This document shows positions 27,440 to 36,028 of a stretch of 64,000 nucleotides of DNA, piece by piece. The stretch covers positions 186,001 through 250,000 of the forward strand of contig NZ_NRRR01000004.1 in assembly GCF_016583765.1 (NCBI RefSeq), read 5' to 3'. Source of the stretch: Chromatium weissei (GTDB lineage Bacteria; Pseudomonadota; Gammaproteobacteria; Chromatiales; Chromatiaceae). Under the pieces are notes generated by a model. That model saw only the letters and a list, made by a program, of their open reading frames with translations. It made no database searches and had not been told where the DNA came from. Positions within the stretch are counted from its first letter, which is position 1. Every line of letters begins with the position of its first letter. Made by a program: the position numbers and the translations under genes.

Positions 27440-29008
27440 TTATTGCGCCAACTCCAGCAGCGCATCCAAATTCAAACAGCTTTCAATGTGATCCGCTAAT
27501 TCATTTAATGCGGATTCAATTCGCGCTTCAAAATCAATTTGCGCTGCTTGTACGCCGACCTGCGCCAGCCAATACGCTCGAAATGCGTCCGCGCCGAAAA
27601 TGCCGTGCAGATAACCGCCCATCACTCGCCCATCCGCCGTCATTGCGCCTTCCGGTCGCACCGCGCCGCTGCCGTCGTCGAGCCACAGCCACGGTCGCGC
27701 CAGCCCCGCGCCGGTCGTGCGTCCCATGTGCATTTCGTAGCCGGTGACGCGGCAGCCACTTTGTTGTTCTTGCGCCACAATTTCAATCAGGCGTTTGTCG
27801 CCGCTGATTTCGGTTTCGAGGTCGAGCAGTCCCAATCCGGCCGTTTCGCCCGGCGCGCCTTCGATGCCCAGCGGATCGCGCACCACGCGCCCAAGCATTT
27901 GAAATCCGGCACATAATCCAACCACGCGCCCGCCGCGCCGGACGTGGGCGATGATGTCGATGTCCCAACCTTCGCGCCGCAGCACCTCCAAATCAGCGCG
28001 AGTCGCTTTCGAGCCGGGCAAAATGACGACATCGGTATTGGCTGGCAGCGGTTCGCCGGAATTGAGCCAGCGCAGATTGACGTTCGGTTCGGCGGCGAGC
28101 GGGTCCATGTCGTCGAAATTGGCGACTCGGGACAGGCGCGGAATCACGATATTTAAGATGCCGCCGCTGGTTTCTGCCGGTCGTTCGAGCGCCAGCGAAT
28201 CCTCCGCGGGCAACCGCGCCGCGCCTTCAAACCAGCGCACCATCCCCAAAAATGGCCAATTGGTGTGCGCCGTGATCGTCGCGCAGGCGGGTTCAAACAG
28301 CGAAAAATCGCCGCGAAATTTGTTGACGATGTAGCCGACCACGCGGTCACGATCGGCCTGATCGAGCAGCAGCCAAGTGCCGACCAGCGAGGCCATCGTG
28401 CCGCCTTTGTCCAAATCGCCGAGCACGATGACCGGCACGTTGGCGCGTTCGGCAAAGTGCATGTTGGTGATGTCGCAGTGGCGTAAATACACCTCCGCGC
28501 CGCTGCCCGCGCCTTCGACCAGCACTAAATCGGCCTCGGCGCAGAGCCGTTCAAAACTGTCCAATACCGCTGGCATCAAGCCTTGGCGCATTTCGTGATA
28601 CACCCGCGCCGGACAATTGCCGAGTGACCGTCCGCGCAACACGACCTGCGAACCGACATTGCTTTGTGGTTTTAATAAGACAGGATTCATGTGAATGGAG
28701 GGCGCAACGCCACAAGCACGGGCTTGGAGTGCTTGAGCGCGACCGATTTCACCGCGTGGTTGCTCGCCAGCAGAATCCGCTGGTGCATCGCCATCTGCCG
28801 TCACTGCCGCGTTATTACTCATGTTCTGCGCTTTGAACGGTCGCACCACCAGCCCGCGCCGCGTGTACGCTCGACATAATCCCGCGACAAACAAGCTCTT
28901 ACCGACATCAGAGGCCGTGCCCTGAATCATCAAAGTACGGGCGCGACGCGAGCCGTGTTCACCCAACAGCGGCAATACCAAAGTGATTTGTGGTGCTGAA
29001 TCGGTCAT
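27440..29008 (-). CDS. cobQ: cobyric acid synthase
   Basis: CobQ amidates four side chains of adenosylcobyrinic acid a,c-diamide with glutamine and ATP. The 522-residue protein has the N-terminal dethiobiotin-synthetase-like ATPase domain with IQGTASDVGKS (about 29-39) and FKAQNMSNNA. The C-terminal triad glutamine amidotransferase domain has nucleophile Cys366 in GLCAGFQMLG and a final His in GGYLHGIFG. There is a 25-residue N-terminal leader before the P-loop that is less conserved. It is the first gene of the cobQ-btuF operon. About 49 bases separate it from the DUF29 gene. Confidence 0.96.
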   Translation of the reverse strand: MTDSAPQITLVLPLLGEHGSRRARTLMIQGTASDVGKSLFVAGLCRAYTRRGLVVRPFKAQNMSNNAAVTADGDAPADSAGEQPRGEIGRAQALQARACGVAPSIHMNPVLLKPQSNVGSQVVLRGRSLGNCPARVYHEMRQGLMPAVLDSFERLCAEADLVLVEGAGSGAEVYLRHCDITNMHFAERANVPVIVLGDLDKGGTMASLVGTWLLLDQADRDRVVGYIVNKFRGDFSLFEPACATITAHTNWPFLGMVRWFEGAARLPAEDSLALERPAETSGGILNIVIPRLSRVANFDDMDPLAAEPNVNLRWLNSGEPLPANTDVVILPGSKATRADLEVLRREGWDIDIIAHVRRGGRVVGLCAGFQMLGRVVRDPLGIEGAPGETAGLGLLDLETEISGDKRLIEIVAQEQQSGCRVTGYEMHMGRTTGAGLARPWLWLDDGSGAVRPEGAMTADGRVMGGYLHGIFGADAFRAYWLAQVGVQAAQIDFEARIESALNELADHIESCLNLDALLELAQ

Positions 29009-29057
29009 GCGTTAATTCTCAAAAAAGAGTTATTTTCATAATAGAACGTGGCAATGA

Positions 29058-29489
29058 TCACGCCGGAAACCATTTCGGATTTAATATCTTTTCTTCCATC
29101 GCCCACGGGCATTCATCTGGAAAACAATCAAGACCTATTTCCGATACCGCTTGCGCAACGGCTTTAGCCCAAACCATTTCTAACCAGCGATTTTCCAATA
29201 GCTTCGGTCTCAAACTTGGCGTTTCATCAAAGTGATAAGCGAGTTCTTTACGTTGCGCTTTAATTGTTTTTTCCCAACTCGCGCCGCGCCGCTCAGGTTG
29301 ATATTGCCATTTAAGCAAATATGCCAGCAGCACTGCCATGCGGTTAATCATTTCACGCTGCTCGCTTTTACCCACGTCTTCAATTTCCTCAGCAACATGC
29401 ACCACATCAATCAATTCAAAATGACCGGCGCGAATCAATTGCGCCTGTTCCTGAGACCAAGCCAGAATATCTTTGTCATAAGCGTGCAT
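29058..29489 (-). CDS. DUF29 family protein
   Basis: A 143-residue protein with the DUF29 pattern: YDKDILAWSQEQAQLIRAGH, then HVAEEIEDVGKSEQREMINR, LAYLLKWQYQPERRGASW and a C-terminal PDECPWAMEEIL-like stretch. DUF29 proteins are common in cyanobacteria and purple bacteria, often as multicopy accessory genes. Function is unknown. It reads in the same direction as cobQ and lies between cobQ and the bchE terminator, so it may have its own promoter in the 130 bases downstream of that terminator. Confidence 0.85.
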   Translation of the reverse strand: MHAYDKDILAWSQEQAQLIRAGHFELIDVVHVAEEIEDVGKSEQREMINRMAVLLAYLLKWQYQPERRGASWEKTIKAQRKELAYHFDETPSLRPKLLENRWLEMVWAKAVAQAVSEIGLDCFPDECPWAMEEKILNPKWFPA

Positions 29490-29615
29490 GAAATTCTGCT
29501 CTCTAAATAAAGTACACGTCAGGGTTTATTACATAATAAAGTGAGATGACGATTGTCCTGCTTCAAAAGCCTGAAACGCATTCATCTTTCCACATTTACA
29601 TAGATCGTTCTGATA

Positions 29616-29659
29616 AAAAAAGCCTGCATTAAAACCGTGCGGACGGTAAATGCAGGCTC
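29616..29659 (-). terminator. intrinsic terminator of bchE
   Basis: AGCCTGCATT (29622-29631) pairs with AATGCAGGCT (29650-29659), with an inner CCGT/ACGG stem. On the minus strand the stem is followed by seven T's (29616-29622). It lies 34 bases after the bchE stop. Confidence 0.88.
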
Positions 29660-29692
29660 ACTGTTTACGATGCCGCTATTGGCATCTTCAAA

Positions 29693-31339
29693 TTACTTGC
29701 TTCCGTATTGCTTCATCTGCTCCTCAGTCATTTGTTGATTGCCGCCACCACAGGCTTTTGGCGCTCCATCGCTGCACGTTTGCGGCGCAGCACCGATGAC
29801 ACTAATTGCCGGACGCTTCGCGGCTGGCGCTTGTTTCCACGCATTATGATCCGGTTCAACGATCTTCGATTTGGTGGTGTCGTAATCAAAACGAATGAGC
29901 TTTTTCAGTAACGGGCCCCAATAATTCTGCTGCCCCAATTGATAAAAACGCCGCTCCATCGCGCTCTTCAAAAACGCTTTAATACAGCCCAGCAAATAGC
30001 GGCGACGCACCGGGTCTTTCACCCAAGGATATTGGAAAAACATCTTGCGCATATAAAAGCGCCGATAATTTGCCATCACGCCATCCAATAATTCAGCGCG
30101 GTCGATATTGTCCGGCTTCATAATCGGCGACACGAAGTTATATTTAGAATAATCATGCACCTCCACCTTGTCGCCCATTTCCGTAAACATATCGGAGAAC
30201 GGCCACGGCGTGAACATTGACCAATTGGCCATATCTGCGCCCCAATCCATCACCATTTCATAGGTTTCTTCCAACGTGGCGCGAGTTTCATTCTCTAAAC
30301 CAACAATGAACTGCGCCTCGGTCACAATACCATTCTGCTGCAACAATTGAATCGCACGTTTATTCTGCGCGACCGTCGTTTCTTTCACAAAACGATCCAG
30401 ATTTAACTGCGCTGCGGCTTCAGTGCCGAGTGAAATGTGTACCAACCCAGCTTTACGATAAAACGGTAGCAAATCTTCATCACGCATCACATCAGTCACG
30501 CGGGTGTTAATTCCCCATAGAATACCGAGTTTGCGATCAATCAATTCCTGACAGAATTCAATAAACATATTCTTGTTAATCATCGGCTCTTCATCGGCAA
30601 GAATGAAGAAACCAATGCCGTGCACCTTCACCAATTCTTCAATTTCATCAACCATGCGTTTCGGACTGCGCACGCGATAATCACGCCAGAATTTCCATTG
30701 TGAACAGAAACTACAAGTGAATGGGCAACCGCGTGCCATATTCGGTGTTGCGACCGGAACGCCGAGCGGAATGTAAATGTATTTTTTCCATTCTAATACG
30801 CTCCAATCCGGCCAAATTGAATCGACATCTTTAATTGAAGGTTCAACTGGTGTGGCAATGACTTGATTGCTGTCATCGACATAAGCAATACCCTTAATCG
30901 TATGGCGTTCACTCAGCCAACGTCCTTCATCAATTGCGCGCACTAAATTAAGCGTGACGGCTTCACCTTCACCGCGTACCACGACATCAATCCAGGGTGC
31001 TTCTGTAAATACCTGTGAATACATGAAGGTCGCATGAATACCGCCGAGCACGGTAATCACATTCGGATGTTCTTCTTTAGCAATTTGCAATACCCGTTGC
31101 GCGGTATAAATCATCGGTGTCATTGCCGTTGTTGCGACAATATCGGGTTTGGCATTACGAATAGCCACGCGCAGTTGTTCATCGTCCAGTTTGTCTACAA
31201 GGGCATCGATGAATTGATAATCTTGGTAGCCACCCGCTTTAAGATAGCCCGCCAAATAGGCGACCCATGCTGGCGACCAGTTACCTGCGATGTCGGCGGC
31301 TCCGGCGCTGTAGTTTGGGTGGACAAAAAGGATACGCAT
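29693..31339 (-). CDS. bchE: anaerobic magnesium-protoporphyrin IX monomethyl ester cyclase
   Basis: BchE makes the fifth (isocyclic) ring of bacteriochlorophyll without oxygen. The 548-residue protein has an N-terminal cobalamin-binding-type domain (about 1-145; [17 protein letters not shown]), then the radical SAM barrel with the [4Fe-4S] ligands Cys205, Cys209 and Cys212 in CPFTCSFC. The C-terminal region is specific to the BchE branch and ends in a Cys-containing tail ([14 protein letters not shown]). BchE activity is known to depend on vitamin B12, so the neighbouring cobalamin genes are meaningful. It is a single-gene unit with its own terminator. It is the best evidence that the organism is a phototroph able to make pigment anaerobically. 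Confidence 0.95.
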   Translation of the reverse strand: MRILFVHPNYSAGAADIAGNWSPAWVAYLAGYLKAGGYQDYQFIDALVDKLDDEQLRVAIRNAKPDIVATTAMTPMIYTAQRVLQIAKEEHPNVITVLGGIHATFMYSQVFTEAPWIDVVVRGEGEAVTLNLVRAIDEGRWLSERHTIKGIAYVDDSNQVIATPVEPSIKDVDSIWPDWSVLEWKKYIYIPLGVPVATPNMARGCPFTCSFCSQWKFWRDYRVRSPKRMVDEIEELVKVHGIGFFILADEEPMINKNMFIEFCQELIDRKLGILWGINTRVTDVMRDEDLLPFYRKAGLVHISLGTEAAAQLNLDRFVKETTVAQNKRAIQLLQQNGIVTEAQFIVGLENETRATLEETYEMVMDWGADMANWSMFTPWPFSDMFTEMGDKVEVHDYSKYNFVSPIMKPDNIDRAELLDGVMANYRRFYMRKMFFQYPWVKDPVRRRYLLGCIKAFLKSAMERRFYQLGQQNYWGPLLKKLIRFDYDTTKSKIVEPDHNAWKQAPAAKRPAISVIGAAPQTCSDGAPKACGGGNQQMTEEQMKQYGSK

Positions 31340-31756
31340 TATCGGCTCCGAATGAATGAAAAACGGTAAGAAAAGCCATCGAAAAGTGGTGATAACAGAG
31401 GATTAAAGCAAGGTGTGCACCAACTTAAAGAGGAATTCGGACTAGGCGGGCGATCATAGCAACCACACATCTAAATCGCTATATTGAAGTCCGTTCTTCG
31501 TCATTGCTTGATATGAAATTTCAGAAAATTGAACATGGTGGATGTGATGTAGTTGAAACAAGTTGTCAACTTTTCGTTGTCGATTGTTGGAAAGAAAGAT
31601 GATTGTCACTGTCAACTGCTAACTGAGTATTGAATCAATAGGTTGTATTTTTTGCTGTGTCACTCTTAGCTTGGTTGAAACAAAATAAGCGCCGGTGTTG
31701 CGCACAAACACAATCGCTATCGACTGTCCAATTGCAGGAATTTTGCGGAGAAGTTA
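31340..31756. promoter_or_regulatory. divergent bchE/prsT intergenic region with candidate operators
   Basis: These 417 bases hold no convincing gene. TGT-N12-ACA occurs at 31543-31560, the consensus bound by the photosynthesis repressor PpsR/CrtJ in purple bacteria. AAGTTGTCAACTT at 31560-31572 is a perfect palindrome that overlaps it by one base. Either could regulate bchE or prsT. The consensus is short, so a chance match is quite possible. No clear sigma-54 promoter was recognised. Confidence 0.3.
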
Positions 31757-34700
31757 ATGACAATAAAACCAACAATAACATCGCGTTATGGATTGATTGC
31801 TTTCGCGTTGACCACATTGGTCAGCGGCTGTAGCGCCGAGGAATCACTCGGTCAACAACTGGCGCGAAGCGAAGCGGCATTGACGCACGGAGAACTGAAA
31901 GCCGCTGTCATCGAATTGAAAAATGTGTTGCAAAAAGATTCACAAAATCAACGCGCTCGCCTGTTATTGGGACAGGCGTATCTGCGCGCTGGTGATGCTG
32001 CCGCCGCCGAGCTGGAATTACAAAAAGCGCAGAAATTGGGTGCGAAAGATGGTGATCTGCAACCTTGGTTAACACAGTCTTGGCTGCAACAGGGCAAGCT
32101 CGATCAGGTGAAGACGCTGGCAATTCCAGAAACGCTCACGCCGCAATTGCAGGCACAACTGTTGGCAATACAAGCAGATGCGTTGCAGAGCGTGAATGAT
32201 GCGGCGGGCGCTCAGGAAAAAGCCAGTTTGGCGCTGAAAGTTGATGCCGATTCCATTGCAGCGCGGCTGGTGCTGGCGCGACTACGCGCCGCCGCAAATC
32301 AGTTTGATGGAGCGCGGCAACTGATCAATGAAGCACTTCAACGGCAACCACAGTATGCACCGGCGCTCAATTTGCTCGGTGACATCGAACGCATGGCGGA
32401 GCAATGGTCAGCAGCAGAAGCGGCTTATACGCAAGCGATGACCGATCCAGTTTTGGGACGACAGGCGCAACTCAGTCGCGCAATGGTACGCATTCAAGCC
32501 AATCAACTGGATGCTGCCGCTCAGGACATCGCGCAATTGCGTCCACAACTCAAGAAAAATCCGCAATTGGATTACGTCGAAGGTCTGCTGCTTTACACCA
32601 AAAAGGATTACGCCCACGCGATTGAACGCTTGCAAGCCGCGCTCGGCGCAGCACCTGATTTTTTACCTGCGTTGACTCTGGCTGGCGCAACTCGGCTGGC
32701 GCTGGGTGAACCCACTTTGGCGCGCATTCATTTGGAACGGGCAAGTAATGCCCAGCCAGATGATCAAACCACTCGCCGATTATTAGCGACGGCATTGCTG
32801 CAACAGGGCGATGCAAAAGAAGCCGAACGGTTAGCGCGATCAATTTTGCAACGCAATGCAAACGACACCGCGACGATGGATTTACTTGCGAATGCGCTGA
32901 TGCTTCAAGGTAAACGTGATGAAAGCATTGGTTATCTGCGACAAGTCAAAGCGGTGCTGCCGAACTCAGCGGCAGCCAATGCACGATTGGGCGCAGCATT
33001 GCTCAGTGAAGGCGATGCACAGGAAGGACTTCGTGCTTTGCAAGCCGCATTGAATCAAGACCCAACGTTTCAAGGTGCGGCGGAGCAATTAGTGCTCGGC
33101 GCTATCAACAACAATAAATTGGATCAGGCGCTGGAAGTAGCCAAGGCATATCAAACCCGTGAGCCGGGTTCGGCGCGAGCACAAACGCTGCTCGGTATGG
33201 TTTATCTGAAACGCAAAGAACTCGATGCCGCCACCACAGCGTTCAATCAGGCGCTGAAACTGGATTCCACCGAGTTGGCAGCCAGCAGCGCCTTGGCAGC
33301 GTTGGCGTTGCAAAACAAAAATCTCGATCAAGCCAAAAGCTACCTGACCGCCAGCCTCAAACATCATCCCGACAGCATTCAACTGCGCATCATGCTGGCC
33401 AAAATCGCGCTGGCACAAAATGATGCCGTCACCGCAAAGTCGCATTTGGATGCCGCGCAACAACGCAATCCGCAGGCACTGGAACCGCAGATTTATCTTG
33501 CAGCGTACTACTTGCAGCGCGGCGAACCAGCGCAAGCAATTGATATTGTGAAGAAAGCTCAGGCAGCCTTTCCTAAAAATGCCGCATTGCTGGGCGTGCT
33601 TGCCGATGCGCAAATTGCGTCGCAACAATTCACCGCCGCACAGGTAACGTTGAAAGAACTGCGCAGTTTGACTGCCGATGAACCGAAGATTCACGTGGCG
33701 CTGGGCATTGCCGCCGCCGGTTTGGGCGACCTCGAACTGGCAAAACGTGAATTGATGTTGGCGCTGACGCTTGACGAAAAATTTATACCGGCAATCAAAC
33801 TGTTGGCGCGATTAGCCATTGCCGAAAAAGATGTCGCTGGTGCACAGCGGCGCTTGCAGGAATTGAAAAATCGTCTCGGCAGTTCTGATTCCGATGTGTT
33901 GTTGATTGAAGGGCAGTTGGCACAATTAACGGGTAATTCGAGCGCAGCGAATGATGCGTTTCAGGAATTGATGACGGTGAAGGGCACGAGTTTTGATAGC
34001 GATGCGGCGCTGTGGAGCGCGGCGGAGCAGTTGGTGCTCGGTCATCTGCGCAACGGGCAGCCGGAAGCCGCATTAACAGCCGCATTGAATTTGTGTGCAC
34101 GTCAGCCAAATTCCGCACGAGCGCAATTGCTGCTGGGGCTGTTGTATTTGCGAGATAAAAAGATCGATGCGGCAACACCAGCACTGCGCCGAGCTTTAGA
34201 ATTGGAACCCAACAATGTCGGAGCAGCCAACGGTTTGGCCGCAATTGCTTTGGAAACCAAGGATTTTGCAAGTGCAAAAACGTATTACGAAAACAGTTTG
34301 CAGCGGAATCCGCGCAACGTTGAGTTATTGGTGAATTTGGCGCGGCTGGCGCTGCTGCAAAACGATGCGACGACTGCCCAGCAGTATCTTGAACAGGCCA
34401 TTGAACGTAATCCGCAATTGTTGCAGCCCAAGCTGTATCTTGCGGCCTATCACCTCAAACAGGGTCATGCCGAGCAGGCGTGGCGCGTGGTGTCCGCCGC
34501 ACGAAGCGATTATCCGAACGATGTCAATCTGTTGGGTTTAATGGCGGAGGCGGAGCTGGCGCTGCAACGTTACACCGAGGCCAAACAGACATTGCAACAG
34601 CTCGCCACCTTGACACCGAAAGATGCCAAGGTCTTGATTGCGACGGCACAAGCAGAACTGGGTTTGGAACATCCAGATTTGGCGAAAAAAGCACTGGAAC

Positions 34701-35488
34701 AGGCGCTTGAAATGGATTCCACATCGACCGCCGCGCTGATCGGTTTGACACGTTTGGCCATTGCACAGAAGTCACTCACGCAAGCGCAGGTACGACTTGA
34801 TGCCCTTAAAGCACTGGTCGGTACAGAAAATGCCGATGTGCTGCTATTAACTGGAAATCTTGCCGAGAGTAAAAACGATTGGCGCTCGGCGCGAATGGCG
34901 TATCAACAATTATTCAATCAAGCGCCATCAACAGTCAGTTTAATTTGGCTGACGCGAGCACTGACGAAATTGGATGATGTGAATGAAGCGCGGCAATTGA
35001 TGACGAATTGGGTGGCGCAGCATTCCAAAGATGGATTGGTACATTTTCAATTGGCGCAAATGGAAATGAACTTGGGACACCATGACGAAGCAATTACGCA
35101 TTTTCAACGCACTTTAGACACCAATCCTAAAAATGCGGTGGCAATGAATAATTTGGCGTGGTTGCTGCAGAACCGCGATGCAGCACAGGCATTGAAATAC
35201 GCCCAGCAAGCCTACGCTGCTGCACCGCAATCGCCAGAAATTGTCGATACATTGGCGATGGTGTTATTGCGTAATGGGCAGATTTATCAGGCGCAAAATA
35301 TGATTGACAAGGCGTTGGCACTCAGCGCCGCTAACGGCAGTCTGTTGTTTCATAAAGCACAAATTCTGCAAAAAAGCGGAAATCGCACGCAAGCGCAGCA
35401 GGTGTTAGAAACGGCATTGCAATCAAAACAGTCGTTTGCAGAGCGTGCCGAAGCCGAGGCGTTATTGAAAGAACTGCGGGGAAATTAA
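31757..35488 (+). CDS. prsT: XrtA/PEP-CTERM system TPR-repeat lipoprotein PrsT
   Basis: PrsT is a large TPR protein typical of exosortase A exopolysaccharide loci. The N-terminus is a lipoprotein signal with lipobox LVSGC (Cys25). The remaining 1,218 residues are tandem TPR units (for example ARLLLGQAYLRAGDAAAAELEL). At 1243 residues it is longer than the usual roughly 900. Two long internal copies explain the excess: AAEQLVLG...KLDQALEV near 441 and AAEQLVLG...QPEAALTA near 755, a period of about 314 residues. The protein probably acts in the periplasm or at the outer membrane as an assembly scaffold. It ends with a strong terminator, so it is a separate transcription unit from prsK-prsR. 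Confidence 0.88.
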   Translation: MTIKPTITSRYGLIAFALTTLVSGCSAEESLGQQLARSEAALTHGELKAAVIELKNVLQKDSQNQRARLLLGQAYLRAGDAAAAELELQKAQKLGAKDGDLQPWLTQSWLQQGKLDQVKTLAIPETLTPQLQAQLLAIQADALQSVNDAAGAQEKASLALKVDADSIAARLVLARLRAAANQFDGARQLINEALQRQPQYAPALNLLGDIERMAEQWSAAEAAYTQAMTDPVLGRQAQLSRAMVRIQANQLDAAAQDIAQLRPQLKKNPQLDYVEGLLLYTKKDYAHAIERLQAALGAAPDFLPALTLAGATRLALGEPTLARIHLERASNAQPDDQTTRRLLATALLQQGDAKEAERLARSILQRNANDTATMDLLANALMLQGKRDESIGYLRQVKAVLPNSAAANARLGAALLSEGDAQEGLRALQAALNQDPTFQGAAEQLVLGAINNNKLDQALEVAKAYQTREPGSARAQTLLGMVYLKRKELDAATTAFNQALKLDSTELAASSALAALALQNKNLDQAKSYLTASLKHHPDSIQLRIMLAKIALAQNDAVTAKSHLDAAQQRNPQALEPQIYLAAYYLQRGEPAQAIDIVKKAQAAFPKNAALLGVLADAQIASQQFTAAQVTLKELRSLTADEPKIHVALGIAAAGLGDLELAKRELMLALTLDEKFIPAIKLLARLAIAEKDVAGAQRRLQELKNRLGSSDSDVLLIEGQLAQLTGNSSAANDAFQELMTVKGTSFDSDAALWSAAEQLVLGHLRNGQPEAALTAALNLCARQPNSARAQLLLGLLYLRDKKIDAATPALRRALELEPNNVGAANGLAAIALETKDFASAKTYYENSLQRNPRNVELLVNLARLALLQNDATTAQQYLEQAIERNPQLLQPKLYLAAYHLKQGHAEQAWRVVSAARSDYPNDVNLLGLMAEAELALQRYTEAKQTLQQLATLTPKDAKVLIATAQAELGLEHPDLAKKALEQALEMDSTSTAALIGLTRLAIAQKSLTQAQVRLDALKALVGTENADVLLLTGNLAESKNDWRSARMAYQQLFNQAPSTVSLIWLTRALTKLDDVNEARQLMTNWVAQHSKDGLVHFQLAQMEMNLGHHDEAITHFQRTLDTNPKNAVAMNNLAWLLQNRDAAQALKYAQQAYAAAPQSPEIVDTLAMVLLRNGQIYQAQNMIDKALALSAANGSLLFHKAQILQKSGNRTQAQQVLETALQSKQSFAERAEAEALLKELRGN
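33077..34960 (+). repeat. tandem internal duplication in prsT (about 0.94 kb unit)
   Basis: The segment from about 33077 and the one from about 34019 encode parallel series of TPRs in the same order: EQLVLG, SARAQ(T)LLG(M/L), NPQ(A)L..P..YLAAY, and a closing block with DVLL.EG/TGNLA. Nucleotide identity remains high at the junction (GCGGCGGAGCA). This indicates duplication of a roughly ten-TPR block followed by divergence. Confidence 0.7.
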
Positions 35489-35515
35489 GCGGGCACTAAA
35501 ACAATAGACAAAATA

Positions 35516-35544
35516 AAACCGGAGCGTGAATGCTCCGGTTTTTT
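35516..35544 (+). terminator. intrinsic terminator of prsT
   Basis: AAACCGGAGC (35516-35525) and GCTCCGGTTT (35532-35541) form a 10-bp stem with a six-base loop, followed by T's to 35544. It lies 27 bases after the prsT stop. Confidence 0.92.
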
Positions 35545-35568
35545 AATGTACATAAACGAATGCTTGAT

Positions 35569-35760
35569 TCAGCCTTTGAAACTGGCTTGTGTGCCGTATT
35601 GCCGTAAACAGGTTTGTAATAAACAACGATAAACATTTGCCAATACTTTTTCACGGAAAGTCGCTGGATTACTCAGAATGCTTAATTCCTGTTCGTAGTA
35701 ATCAATGCGATCTTGAATGTTGAGTTGATGAATGTCGATTTGCGTGGTTGCGTTGTTCAT
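35569..35760 (-). CDS. small hypothetical protein
   Basis: A 63-residue open frame between the prsT terminator and the ATPase gene. The sequence (MNNATTQIDIHQLNIQDRIDY at the start, then a region with FREKVLANVYRCLLQTCL) is mostly helical and amphipathic, with two cysteines and no signal peptide. A purine-rich CGAGAG lies about ten bases before the ATG. I recognise no family. Its position just after a terminator on the opposite strand and its ordinary codon use make it plausible as a gene, but it is short and unsupported by homology. Confidence 0.45.
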   Translation of the reverse strand: MNNATTQIDIHQLNIQDRIDYYEQELSILSNPATFREKVLANVYRCLLQTCLRQYGTQASFKG

Positions 35761-36028
35761 CTTGTGTCTCTCGTTGTATTTGTAATTTAAGTGTGATTTT
35801 TAATCTAATCGTGTGTGAGAAGACGGTGATTTTTCTAAATATGGCGCGCTTCGTTTTATGGCGCGGTTGGTTAATCAAACCATCTTGTGCGATTTAGGCT
35901 ACAAAAAGGAGTCGGCAATTGTTGTGAACCAATTCGCAAATTTCATTGGGCAACCTGCCGTCGCATCAAGATCGCGTTGTTGCAACCGTTTGCCGCATCA
36001 GTCTATAAAAAAGCTCTGGTAACTCATT

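Noticed and set aside
21157..29100. Cobalamin riboswitch for the cobalamin operons
   Set aside because: I looked before cobQ, cobB, cobE and btuC for a B12-box and its helices and saw none; GCCACTG occurrences elsewhere lie inside unrelated coding regions.
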